From: a virus
Direction: 5' to 3' (one strand)
Virus record (IMG/VR): IMGVR_UViG_3300019926_000277
Location: 1 to 46,411 of that record
Length of the DNA stretch: 46,411 nucleotides
Numbering within the stretch: the stretch's first letter is position 1; every line of letters starts with the position of its first letter. This document shows, piece after piece, positions 1 through 8,031 of this stretch. Both the position numbers and the translations under genes were made by a program. The notes under the pieces are model-generated. The model was not told the origin of the DNA, did no database searches, and saw nothing but the letters and a program-made list of their open reading frames with translations.

Positions 1-927
1 ATGACTGACACAGACCTCCGAGAGCGCGTTCCAGACAGCGTGCCCGAGCACGTCGAGCTATTCGAGCGCGAGGAGGGTGTGTGGGGCCGTGACGACCACG
101 GCGAGTTTCGACTCAACCCGATGGCGGGGGCCGCAGAACCGCCTGACGACGACACGAAGTGTGGCGTCCCGCTACGACACTACGAGGACCGCTACGGACA
201 GATTCGCTTTTGTACGGCGCTGAAGGTCGGCAATTTTCCCGACCACAACTACGAGTACGACGACTACTGCCGCAACCACCAAAGTAGACACGCACTCATG
301 GAACGAGCACACGAACTCTTCGAGCACGGTTACTTCGCAACGAACTTTGTCAACTTCGCCAGCAAGCTGCCCGCCGACCGTTTCATCTTTGCTGTAGAGA
401 TGTTCCGCGGGCTGCTCCAGCAGTCGACCCACGACTTCGACGTGGAACAGGAGGTCCGCGTCATCGACACTGCCGAGTCCGACATCATCGTGGAAGACGA
501 GGTCGCCGTCGAACTCTGGATACCCAGCGCGGAGAAATATGCGTTCCAGGCCAACGAACTCTGGACGGCCGCGCTGAAGGAGGTCCAGGTCCAGAACATG
601 CAGGAGGTCGTGTTCGAGGACGGTATGCAGACGCGCACGCTGACCGAGTCGGCCGACATGGAGGGACAGATTACTGACACGCACTACGAGCGCCAAGAGC
701 ACCACCTCCACCTGCCGCTGTCGCGCCTGGCAAAGGACATCAAGGAACATCTCCAGAACGGTGGCGTTGCCGTAGACGACGATGACAGCGCCGCTGTGAC
801 GTTCCAGCAGAACGACTACACGATGGACGTATCGCCCAAAGAAAGCGACTCTGGCGGCGCTGAAGACGCCTCTGCGGTCGCTGAAGAGTTCGCCGAAGAA
901 ATGCAAGAGCCTATCGACATCGAGTAA
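1..927 (+). CDS. putative terminase small subunit or packaging-associated zinc protein
   Basis: 308 residues, lying 6 bp upstream of the large terminase gene, which is where small terminase subunits usually sit. I do not recognise the family from sequence alone. The N-terminal third carries C54, C71, C90 and H93, a spacing that could bind one zinc ion, followed by a helical region rich in Phe and Glu. The C-terminal 50 residues are acidic and Ala/Glu-rich, and probably flexible. The assignment rests mainly on position. It could instead be another packaging or head accessory protein. The reading frame begins at base 1 with ATG, so the promoter, if any, lies outside the window. Confidence 0.45.
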   Translation: MTDTDLRERVPDSVPEHVELFEREEGVWGRDDHGEFRLNPMAGAAEPPDDDTKCGVPLRHYEDRYGQIRFCTALKVGNFPDHNYEYDDYCRNHQSRHALMERAHELFEHGYFATNFVNFASKLPADRFIFAVEMFRGLLQQSTHDFDVEQEVRVIDTAESDIIVEDEVAVELWIPSAEKYAFQANELWTAALKEVQVQNMQEVVFEDGMQTRTLTESADMEGQITDTHYERQEHHLHLPLSRLAKDIKEHLQNGGVAVDDDDSAAVTFQQNDYTMDVSPKESDSGGAEDASAVAEEFAEEMQEPIDIE

Positions 928-933
928 CGCCGT

Positions 934-2769
934 ATGTACGACGACATCCCACCAGAGCTACGGCGGAAGCTGCCACACGACATACGTCTCTATCTCAGGA
1001 ACTTTTGGCAACATCCCAACGACCCGACACGTCGCTACGACTTCTACGACGACGTGGGCCCTATCGACCCCGACAAACCCGAAGACGAGCAAGAGGAAGG
1101 CGAGTTCCTCCACTACCTCGCCGACGACGAGGGACCGCTGGTTCCAGGCAACTGGGGTGACATCGTGCTGCTGAACTTCTGTCGTGGCGGACTGAAAACG
1201 ACCACGGCCGTTGCCATCGCGGACTGGGGTGTAAGCCAGTTCCCGATGATTGAGTTCGACATCACGGCACCCCGCGAGGACCAGTTTGCCGAGGTGATGG
1301 ACCGTTTTAAAGGTGCCATCAAAAACTCGGGGATGGAGCAGCTACGCACCAAAAACAACGTCAGCCACCAGAAGTTCGAGCGCCAACTCGAACGTGAGAG
1401 TGGCAGCCCTGTCCACGTCGAGGCCGACGTGAAGGCGCGGACGGCCTACGGTGGTGGAGACGCGCTGCGTGGGCTGCACGGGCACGGGGGCATTATTGAC
1501 GAGTTTCAGGACGTTGACGAGTCGATGTTCTCCACGTTCCTCGAAGCCATCGACCAGAGCGTGCCCCAGGTTGACTACTTCCCGACCATCTTCATCATTG
1601 GCACGCCCAAGATGGCCAACTCCTTCTTCCACGAACTGTGGAAAATGTCGGACCAGAAGGACTGGCAGCCCCACGACGACGAAGAGGGCGGCGAGTGGGT
1701 GGCCGAGGACGAGGGCGACGAGTTCATCCCCCGCGAACTCAAGGAGCGGCGTGAAGAGCTACGCGAGGAGATTGACGCCCTCGAAGAAATGTTGGACGAC
1801 GGCGAGGGCGACGAGGGCGCCATCGAGGCCGAAATCGAGTCCAAGCGTGAGGCCCTGGACAGTATCGAAGGCTACACCGTCACTGGCTGGCACATCGACC
1901 AGTACGCCAGCCCGCTGCACGACAACGCAAAAATCGAGTTCAAGCGCCAGAAGTACACGGAAAAGAAATTCAAGAACGAGGTGCTGGCGCAGTTCTACAC
2001 GCCCGAAAACGACTTGCTGTCGGACGACCACGTCGCGGAAGCGTTCGACCACGACGCTGGCTTCGAGCGGGCACGCGTCTACGACGACAGCGAGGTCGTG
2101 ATGGGCGTCGACTGGGGTGGCGGCTCGTCCCAGGACGCGTCGGACACGGTCATCGTGGTCGGCGAGCGCATCGAGGAAGACGACGACCAGTACCGCATCG
2201 TGCTGCGCGACATCGAGTTCCTCGACCCCGACCTCAACAAACAGGACGAACTGGAGGAGGTCGAACGGCGGATGCGAGACTACCAGGTCGACCGCGTGGC
2301 CGTGGACGAGGGGTACGGCGCCAAGCAGCGCGAGGACCTGCAAGAGGGCAACAACATCTGGAAATCCGACGGCTGGGACAACGTTTGTGGCGTTATCTAC
2401 GGCAACATCAAAGATAAGGACGAACCCAAGTTCTCCGACTCCAGCTTCGACAATTCTGCCTACTGCACGGTCGCCCGCACCCACATGATAGAGAATATGG
2501 TCTCGGACTTCAAGGACGGCCGTATCGAAATTCCCGCTGGCGACCTGACCGACGGCCGCGATGGCACCCAGCAAAAGCTGGTCGACCACCTGACTGCGCC
2601 CTACACAGACCGCACCGAGACCAGTGACGGCAAGAAAAAGCTCAAGGTGATGGCCGACCGCAACGACGACGCCTTCCAGGCATTTACGTACATGTGGATA
2701 GCTGCCGAGAAGTTCGGCACGACGAGAACGCTGACGAAAGTCGGCGCCCACAACCGCAGTGGCTACTAA
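934..2769 (+). CDS. terL: terminase large subunit (packaging ATPase-nuclease)
   Basis: 611 residues, the usual length for TerL. It powers DNA translocation into the prohead and cuts the concatemer. The ATPase domain shows a Walker A-type loop C83-R-G-G-L-K-T-T and a Walker B strand G186-I-I-D189-E190. The C-terminal RNase H-like nuclease shows the three expected acidic clusters: V-D393-W-G-G-G, V-D458-E459-G, and D575-R-N-D578-D579-A-F. The Walker A is the deviant type common in terminases, with R84 and K88. A long charged helical stretch (about residues 260-310) links the two domains. The gene is followed 15 bp later by the portal gene. Confidence 0.93.
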   Translation: MYDDIPPELRRKLPHDIRLYLRNFWQHPNDPTRRYDFYDDVGPIDPDKPEDEQEEGEFLHYLADDEGPLVPGNWGDIVLLNFCRGGLKTTTAVAIADWGVSQFPMIEFDITAPREDQFAEVMDRFKGAIKNSGMEQLRTKNNVSHQKFERQLERESGSPVHVEADVKARTAYGGGDALRGLHGHGGIIDEFQDVDESMFSTFLEAIDQSVPQVDYFPTIFIIGTPKMANSFFHELWKMSDQKDWQPHDDEEGGEWVAEDEGDEFIPRELKERREELREEIDALEEMLDDGEGDEGAIEAEIESKREALDSIEGYTVTGWHIDQYASPLHDNAKIEFKRQKYTEKKFKNEVLAQFYTPENDLLSDDHVAEAFDHDAGFERARVYDDSEVVMGVDWGGGSSQDASDTVIVVGERIEEDDDQYRIVLRDIEFLDPDLNKQDELEEVERRMRDYQVDRVAVDEGYGAKQREDLQEGNNIWKSDGWDNVCGVIYGNIKDKDEPKFSDSSFDNSAYCTVARTHMIENMVSDFKDGRIEIPAGDLTDGRDGTQQKLVDHLTAPYTDRTETSDGKKKLKVMADRNDDAFQAFTYMWIAAEKFGTTRTLTKVGAHNRSGY

Positions 2770-2784
2770 TGACAGTGATTACCC

Positions 2785-4446
2785 ATGACTGACGACCCAG
2801 AGGAAACGACAGACACGAACGTCTCTTTCGACATCAAAGAGGGGATGCACACGTACGGCGAAGACACGGCAGCGCGGACCCCAGGTGTGGGCACCGACCC
2901 AGGCGACAGCGCCGACAACGTCGACCCGCGCAAGCTGATGGGCGACCCGCACCTCAACGAACTGCGCTGGCTGTATCGCACGAGCCTGGCCAAAACGCTG
3001 GTCGACAAGCCCGTCGAGGACGCGTTTAAGCACGGCTTCGAGATTAAGGAAGACGAGACCGACCGCGACGTGCGTGCGCTGATGGACGACCTCGGTTTCG
3101 AGTCCCACTACAAGCGGGTCAAGAAAAAGGCCCGCCGTGACGGCTTCGCGCTGACGTACTTCGTGCTCGAAGACGACACGGACCACGTCGGCGAGGACCC
3201 CGTCGAGGCCAACGTCACAGAGATTAAAAAGGTCGAGGACATCACACTGGACGACCTCGCCCGCTACGACACGAGCTTCGGTTCTATCCCCGCTGGCGCC
3301 GACGCCGACCCGCTGGAGGACCTGGACTACTACGACTACCAGGTTCGCCCCACGGGCATCGTAATGGACACAGACCCACAGAGCGAGACCTACAAGGAGC
3401 CGCTGGGCTACCTGATTGGGCCGCCCGACTGGGTTGACGAGGAGGACCCCGAGGAACTGGTGCGGTTCTACCACCGTAACCGCTTCATCCACCACGTCGA
3501 GAACCCCGAGGTTGACGGCGACCTGGACCAGGACGCGCTCGGGCGGCTGGAGGGCGACTCCATCCTCGTGTCCATCTACCACATTCTCCGCGGCCTCAAA
3601 AAGGGCAACTGGGCGCTGATGCAGACCATCTTCCGCTACGCCGCCAAGCTGTATCACGTCGAACTGCCCGAGGACGCCGACGAGGACGACTGGGAGGAAG
3701 CAAACGAAAATATGCAAAATCTTAACGCCAAGTCCGAACTCGTCACACCATTCGGCTACGAAATCGAAGACTTCCAAACGGACGGGCAACTCGACCCCGA
3801 GGAATACTTCGATGTTATCTTCGAACAGATTTGTGCGGGCATCGAGATGACCAAGTCCGTGCTCTTTGGCACGCAGACGGGCACGGTCTCGGGTTCGGAG
3901 ACGGACATCAAAAACTACTTCAACAAGGTCGAGCGCCTCCGAAACGACGAGTTCACGAACGACATGCACCGCTTCGTCAACACGGCGGTGCAGCTATCGG
4001 ACGGCCGTGCCAGCGAGGACTACGACCTGGACTTCGAGGTTGAGTGGGCGCCTATGTTCGAGTTGTCGGAACTGGACAACGCCGAACGCCTGTCGCGGGT
4101 CATGCAAAGCGTCTCCGCCGCAGTCAACGACTTCGTGCTTACGCCTGGCGAGGCGCGTGCCATCCTGCAAGAGGAGTGGGCCGAGGTCGACATCGACTGG
4201 GAGTCCAGCTTTACCGAGGAAGAGCGCGACTGGCTCAAGACCCTCAACATCGCCCAGATGGGGACCGAAGCAGCACTGCCAGGCAGTGAGGGCGAAGACA
4301 TGGGCGGCAACCCTCGCGTCGGCCAGAACGGTGGCGGCATGGAACAGGGCACGTCGACGGCGGCCGAAGACCCGACATCTGACGGGCTGACCGACCGTGA
4401 GATGGACCAGATTGCGGACCGCGTGGCGGAGCGACTTGCGGAGTAA
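2785..4446 (+). CDS. portal protein (DUF1073-like)
   Basis: 553 residues directly after TerL, where the portal is expected. The dodecameric portal forms the DNA entry vertex and binds terminase and neck. The N-terminal part (about residues 48-85) has the pattern L-R-W-L-Y-R-x-S-L-A-K-T-L-V-D-K-P-V-E-D-A followed by G-F-E-I, typical of DUF1073-type portals. A later segment, L-F-G-T-Q-T-G-T-V-S-G-S-E-T-D then N-Y-F (about residues 360-380), matches the conserved 'G-x-S-x-x-G-x-x-x-x-x-D-x-x-x-Y-Y' region of the same family. The C-terminal 70 residues are Gly/Glu-rich and probably disordered. Context and motifs agree. Confidence 0.88.
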   Translation: MTDDPEETTDTNVSFDIKEGMHTYGEDTAARTPGVGTDPGDSADNVDPRKLMGDPHLNELRWLYRTSLAKTLVDKPVEDAFKHGFEIKEDETDRDVRALMDDLGFESHYKRVKKKARRDGFALTYFVLEDDTDHVGEDPVEANVTEIKKVEDITLDDLARYDTSFGSIPAGADADPLEDLDYYDYQVRPTGIVMDTDPQSETYKEPLGYLIGPPDWVDEEDPEELVRFYHRNRFIHHVENPEVDGDLDQDALGRLEGDSILVSIYHILRGLKKGNWALMQTIFRYAAKLYHVELPEDADEDDWEEANENMQNLNAKSELVTPFGYEIEDFQTDGQLDPEEYFDVIFEQICAGIEMTKSVLFGTQTGTVSGSETDIKNYFNKVERLRNDEFTNDMHRFVNTAVQLSDGRASEDYDLDFEVEWAPMFELSELDNAERLSRVMQSVSAAVNDFVLTPGEARAILQEEWAEVDIDWESSFTEEERDWLKTLNIAQMGTEAALPGSEGEDMGGNPRVGQNGGGMEQGTSTAAEDPTSDGLTDREMDQIADRVAERLAE

Positions 4447-4472
4447 CTTAAACCAATCGCTGTGACTACTAC
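4447..4472 (+). promoter_or_regulatory. late-type promoter (TATA-like plus GACTACTAC)
   Basis: A TATA-like CTTAAAC (4447-4453) starts 17 bp before GACTACTAC (4464-4472). The ATG of the next gene is at 4494. The same pair recurs in front of other left-arm operons. Confidence 0.55.
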
Positions 4473-4493
4473 AAAACCGAGAGCGACTAACCC

Positions 4494-4943
4494 ATGACGA
4501 CCCAACTACACGACACTGGAGAAGAATTTGTCATCGACGTGGTGTTCCGCAGTGACACCGTCACGAAGCCGAATAGCGTGAGCGTCGGCCTGTTCAACGA
4601 CAGCGTCGACGCGCTGTCCGACGGGTCCGACATCGGAGACATCACGACTGAGCCCAGCGGGGGCTCGTATGCCGCTCAGTCGGCTTCCCTCGACGGTTCG
4701 GACTTCTCGAACACCGACGCTGGAGGTGACTGGCAGACCACCATCACCGACCAGTCGTTCGACACGTCGGACTCTTCGCAGGACGTTGACGCATACTACG
4801 TGTCTGTAACCTTTACGGCAGATGACACTGGTGACGGTGGCGATACCGAGCACCTGTTCTGGACGGGGCAACTCGACCAGACCTACGACCTCAACTCGGT
4901 CGACACCCTCACACTGTCGGGCGCTGGTCTGAAGGTCAACTGA
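4494..4943 (+). CDS. small structural protein of the head or fibre module
   Basis: 149 residues, Ser/Asp/Thr-rich and strongly beta-predicted by eye, with no Cys. The N-terminal part (E-E-F-V-I-D-V-V-F then P-N-S-V-S-V-G-L-F-N-D) resembles a domain found in many phage virion proteins of unknown role, in which a 'LxDxLF...VGLF' core is conserved. That resemblance is from memory and is weak. It opens an operon with its own promoter, between portal and protease, together with the large fibre-like gene at 5112. A minor head or head-fibre component is the likeliest role. Confidence 0.55.
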   Translation: MTTQLHDTGEEFVIDVVFRSDTVTKPNSVSVGLFNDSVDALSDGSDIGDITTEPSGGSYAAQSASLDGSDFSNTDAGGDWQTTITDQSFDTSDSSQDVDAYYVSVTFTADDTGDGGDTEHLFWTGQLDQTYDLNSVDTLTLSGAGLKVN

Positions 4944-4949
4944 TTGACC

Positions 4950-5087
4950 ATGGACGCTGAAGAAGAGGCCCTGTTCCTGCTGACGCTGGCCGCGCTTGGT
5001 GGGCAGCAGTCGGGCAGTGCCCAGCCAGGGCTTATCGAGGACGCGGAACCGATGACCGCGACCTGCACGGTCGAGCGGTCCGAGTAA
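4950..5087 (+). CDS. small hypothetical protein
   Basis: 45 residues, ATG 6 bp after the preceding stop. The N-terminus has a short hydrophobic run (A-L-F-L-L-T-L-A-A-L) flanked by acidic residues. The C-terminal end is polar with one Cys. There is no recognisable family. Position in a compact operon and GC-rich third positions suggest a real gene. Confidence 0.45.
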   Translation: MDAEEEALFLLTLAALGGQQSGSAQPGLIEDAEPMTATCTVERSE

Positions 5088-5111
5088 CAGCGGTTCTTTC
5101 AGGCAGTTGTA

Positions 5112-7655
5112 ATGCCCCAGTATCTGACGCTAAAGCCAAAGAGGCTGTTTGAAGAAGACTTTAGTGACGGGACACTTGGACAGTTTTCTGTTTACGGAAA
5201 TAATAATGGTACAGTGTCAGTATCTGGTGAAGAAGTTACAATAAGCAACACGTCTGGCAGTTCCACTTCGTATATCGGTATAGAAACAGACGTTAAGTTT
5301 CCAGTTGGCACAAAACTTATTGCACAATCCAAAAACACTGAAGGTAGACACGCGGCAGTTGTTGGGCTATCAGACCCACGTGAACGAGAACCGTATCCAC
5401 ATGCTGAAAATAACCCTGGACCTGCCGCTTCAATCTACGCCAGAGCGGATACACCAGACTCTGTAACAAGCGTTGATTCCGATACTGACCAAACGCGGTT
5501 TTCTGTTTTTTCACAAGACCCAAGAAATTACCAAGTTTGGGAAATAGAACGTCCAGACAGTGATACGGTAAAATATTACGTTAATGGAGAACTCGTAAAA
5601 ACCTATAACGTAAATTTTGGTCGGGATTGTCGAGTATATTTTTGTGCTGATGGATACAGCAACCCGTGTTCTCTCGTAATAAATGAAGTTTTTGTTACAG
5701 AAATAGACACATCCAGCGACGAGGCACAGTACGGTGTCACCGCAGACGACACGAGTAACAACGGGGTACTCGGGGGCGACACGTACACGGCGTCACGTAC
5801 CGTTAGCGGACTGTTTCCTGGGCGTGGCGACATCAAAACCGAGACGATTAATGGCAAGACCGTCACCGTCGAGAACGACCAGTACGGCAAGTGGGTCTGC
5901 GTGCTCAACTACGAGCACTATGGCGGTGAAAACCCCACGGTCGCACCTGGCTCGACGTTTCCACAGCTTCCCAACGGCCTATCCCGCGTCGAAGACGTAC
6001 AGGCGCTGGGCACGAGCGGCGAGCTTCGCCACGTCGACAACATCACGCAATATGGCACGTGGTCGGTCGACGCGGTGCGCCTGGAGGCCGAGACGGAAAA
6101 CCACGGCCGTCGCATTAACTACTTTACGACCGACCAGACGGCCATCGACGCCATCGTAGATAACTCGACGCAGGATGGTGGTACGGCTTTACAGGCGGAC
6201 ACATACTATTCTGACCATACCGCGGCGCTGCCTGACGTAGGAAATAGTGCTACTTCAACTGACAGTAATCACATTTTCGGATACGAGTTCCCGATGTACC
6301 AGGGTGGCGAGCACCACTGGGCGTTGGCGGGGTCGGGCAACCGTTGGGAAGTGGACGACTTTCCTGGTGATGAAAGCCAAACGACCGTCCACCGCGTATG
6401 GGTGCGCGTCAACAGCACGCCCAAAGGTGGTGGTGGCGACGTAACAACCACAAGCACCACTGAAACGATTGGCGCAACGGGTGTGGCTTCGCTGGGAAGT
6501 GCGCTCTTTAGTGCACGTGGTAGTCCAGTTGATACCAGCACAACGCTGTCTGCTGATACAACGCTGACCACCGCTAACGGCACGACAAGTGTAGGAAATA
6601 TCTTACTACAGGTTTCTGCCGTTCAGCAGCAGGCGGTGCTATCGAGTGTGGCTGGTGACCAGACGGTCGGGTCTGCGGTTGCTGAGGCTGTGGAGGGCAC
6701 AGCCCTAAGTATCGAGACTGTCGCCACCTTCGCAAACTCGGCTGTCGTGTCGTTGGGGCAGGTCGAAGGCGCACAACTCGACGGTGTTGCCGCTGGTGCG
6801 ACCGCCGACGTGTTTGCCGTGCTGTCCGCACAGAGCGCCACAGCGGGCGCACAGACGGCTTCGTTGTCTACCGAGACCCAGGCATCGGCCCTGGCCCAGG
6901 ACGCCACTCACGCGCCGCTCACGCCGACTATGAGCATCGTGATACGCGTGGAGTCCAGCGACCTGCGCGTGGACGGGAAGTTCTCGGACAGCCTGGCAGC
7001 AAGCGTCGGCGCGCAGACGTTTATCAAGGTCGCCAAAACTGTTGGGTCGACAGACACGTTCGAGAGTACTGGTACAGCCAGCGCCACACCACTGCTGGCA
7101 CCCACGACGGCGCTGCTTACGGGGCAAGCTGGTGACAACACGACAACCACATCGACGCTGGGTGCGCTTCCACACGAGTTTGCTGGTACTGGCTTGGTTG
7201 CTGACCCACCCACTTCGTCTGGGGCAACTGGCAGCGTCGTGAACGCCGCGCCGACCGACCAGGTTGCCAGCGGGTCCCAGTCGTCTTCGCGTGGCGGAAC
7301 GCGGACCAGCACGACGCCGACCGCGCTGACCAGCGTGGCGAATACGGCGGCGGTAAGCGACATCGCACCGACCGTGGCCTCGGCGTTGGTCCAGAGTGGG
7401 ATTGTCGACAGTAAGGCCGACGCTGCGGCCGCCGTCGCCCACCTTGTTGCGCGGACGGCCCGAGACGATGGGTTCAGCACCGCCGACGCAGTGGGGCTGT
7501 TGGGTGAGATTGACACGACGAACCTCACTGCCCGCACGGCAGCGTTCTTCCTGCTGTTCGCTTCACTGACAGGAGCCAACGAGGCCGTCATCCAAAACGA
7601 GTCGACGGTGGCCGACCTGGACGAAAGCAGGACCACAGTCACAATCATGGAATAA
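5112..7655 (+). CDS. large multidomain fibre or adhesin-like virion protein
   Basis: 847 residues. Residues 1-200 look like a LamG/concanavalin A-type jelly roll (starts E-E-D-F-S-D-G-T-L-G-Q-F, ends with a Y-Y-V-N-G-E-L strand pattern). Residues about 215-360 contain W-V-C-V-L-N-Y-E-H-Y-G-G and later H-G-R-R-I-N-Y-F-T, which recall a fibrinogen or intelectin-like domain seen in phage structural proteins (recognition from memory). The last about 400 residues are Ala/Ser/Thr/Val-rich with few aromatics, suggesting a repetitive fibrous rod. The first 600 bases are AT-rich (33% GC in 5581-5640) against about 70% GC in neighbouring genes, and composition switches near 5715 at the domain boundary. 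It sits in the head module, so a capsid-attached fibre is as likely as a tail fibre. Confidence 0.6.
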   Translation: MPQYLTLKPKRLFEEDFSDGTLGQFSVYGNNNGTVSVSGEEVTISNTSGSSTSYIGIETDVKFPVGTKLIAQSKNTEGRHAAVVGLSDPREREPYPHAENNPGPAASIYARADTPDSVTSVDSDTDQTRFSVFSQDPRNYQVWEIERPDSDTVKYYVNGELVKTYNVNFGRDCRVYFCADGYSNPCSLVINEVFVTEIDTSSDEAQYGVTADDTSNNGVLGGDTYTASRTVSGLFPGRGDIKTETINGKTVTVENDQYGKWVCVLNYEHYGGENPTVAPGSTFPQLPNGLSRVEDVQALGTSGELRHVDNITQYGTWSVDAVRLEAETENHGRRINYFTTDQTAIDAIVDNSTQDGGTALQADTYYSDHTAALPDVGNSATSTDSNHIFGYEFPMYQGGEHHWALAGSGNRWEVDDFPGDESQTTVHRVWVRVNSTPKGGGGDVTTTSTTETIGATGVASLGSALFSARGSPVDTSTTLSADTTLTTANGTTSVGNILLQVSAVQQQAVLSSVAGDQTVGSAVAEAVEGTALSIETVATFANSAVVSLGQVEGAQLDGVAAGATADVFAVLSAQSATAGAQTASLSTETQASALAQDATHAPLTPTMSIVIRVESSDLRVDGKFSDSLAASVGAQTFIKVAKTVGSTDTFESTGTASATPLLAPTTALLTGQAGDNTTTTSTLGALPHEFAGTGLVADPPTSSGATGSVVNAAPTDQVASGSQSSSRGGTRTSTTPTALTSVANTAAVSDIAPTVASALVQSGIVDSKADAAAAVAHLVARTARDDGFSTADAVGLLGEIDTTNLTARTAAFFLLFASLTGANEAVIQNESTVADLDESRTTVTIME

Positions 7656-7984
7656 TGCACGATTTTTACATCAAGCGCGGTGACACGCGCCCCGCAATCA
7701 AAGCACAGCTTCGAGAAGACTTTGGTGACCCACGAGACCTGAGCGATGCAACGGAAGTCAGGTTCCACATGGAGTCCGTCGATACGGGTGACGTAATTGT
7801 CGATGAACCAGCGTCGATTATTAACGCTGACGACGGTCGAGTCACCTACGCCTGGCAGGACGGTGACACGGACACGGTCGGTCGCTATTCCGCCGAGTTC
7901 GAGGTCGAGTACACCGATGGCAGCGTCGAAACCTTCCCCAACAATACTGACATCACGGTGAGCGTCGATGAAGACATCGCGTAG
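7655..7984 (+). CDS. BppU N-terminal-like virion protein
   Basis: 109 residues, beginning within the stop of the previous gene (TAATG), so translation is coupled. The pattern F-Y-I-K-R-G-D-T-R-P then a predicted strand, D-L-S-D-A-T-E-V-R-F-H-M, D-G-R-V-T-Y-A-W and G-R-Y-S-A-E-F-E-V-E-Y-x-D-G matches the small Ig-like domain at the N-terminus of phage baseplate upper proteins (BppU/DUF2479), which also occurs alone in many phages. It is probably an accessory structural domain that partners the large protein encoded just upstream. Confidence 0.6.
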   Translation: MHDFYIKRGDTRPAIKAQLREDFGDPRDLSDATEVRFHMESVDTGDVIVDEPASIINADDGRVTYAWQDGDTDTVGRYSAEFEVEYTDGSVETFPNNTDITVSVDEDIA

Positions 7985-7985
7985 C

Positions 7986-8012
7986 CTTTTAACCCCCCAC
8001 TTAGACTACTAC
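7986..8012 (+). promoter_or_regulatory. late-type promoter for the protease gene
   Basis: CTTTTAA (7986-7992) and GACTACTAC (8004-8012) are 18 bp apart, start to start. The ATG at 8032 follows 20 bp after the element. Confidence 0.6.
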
Positions 8013-8031
8013 GTCAACAGGACGGTGGCAC

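Noticed and set aside
1759-2751. Long open frames opposite the terminase and other genes, including 330- and 672-codon minus-strand frames
   Set aside because: They are antisense to well-supported genes; high-GC DNA with Asp/Glu-rich coding naturally leaves long antisense frames rich in Val, Arg and Ala.
2768-2791. 7-codon frame bridging terminase stop and portal start
   Set aside because: Could aid re-initiation, but too short to judge.
3310-3345. GACTACTAC inside the portal gene
   Set aside because: Encodes Asp-Tyr-Tyr; no TATA box or nearby start, so not counted as a promoter.
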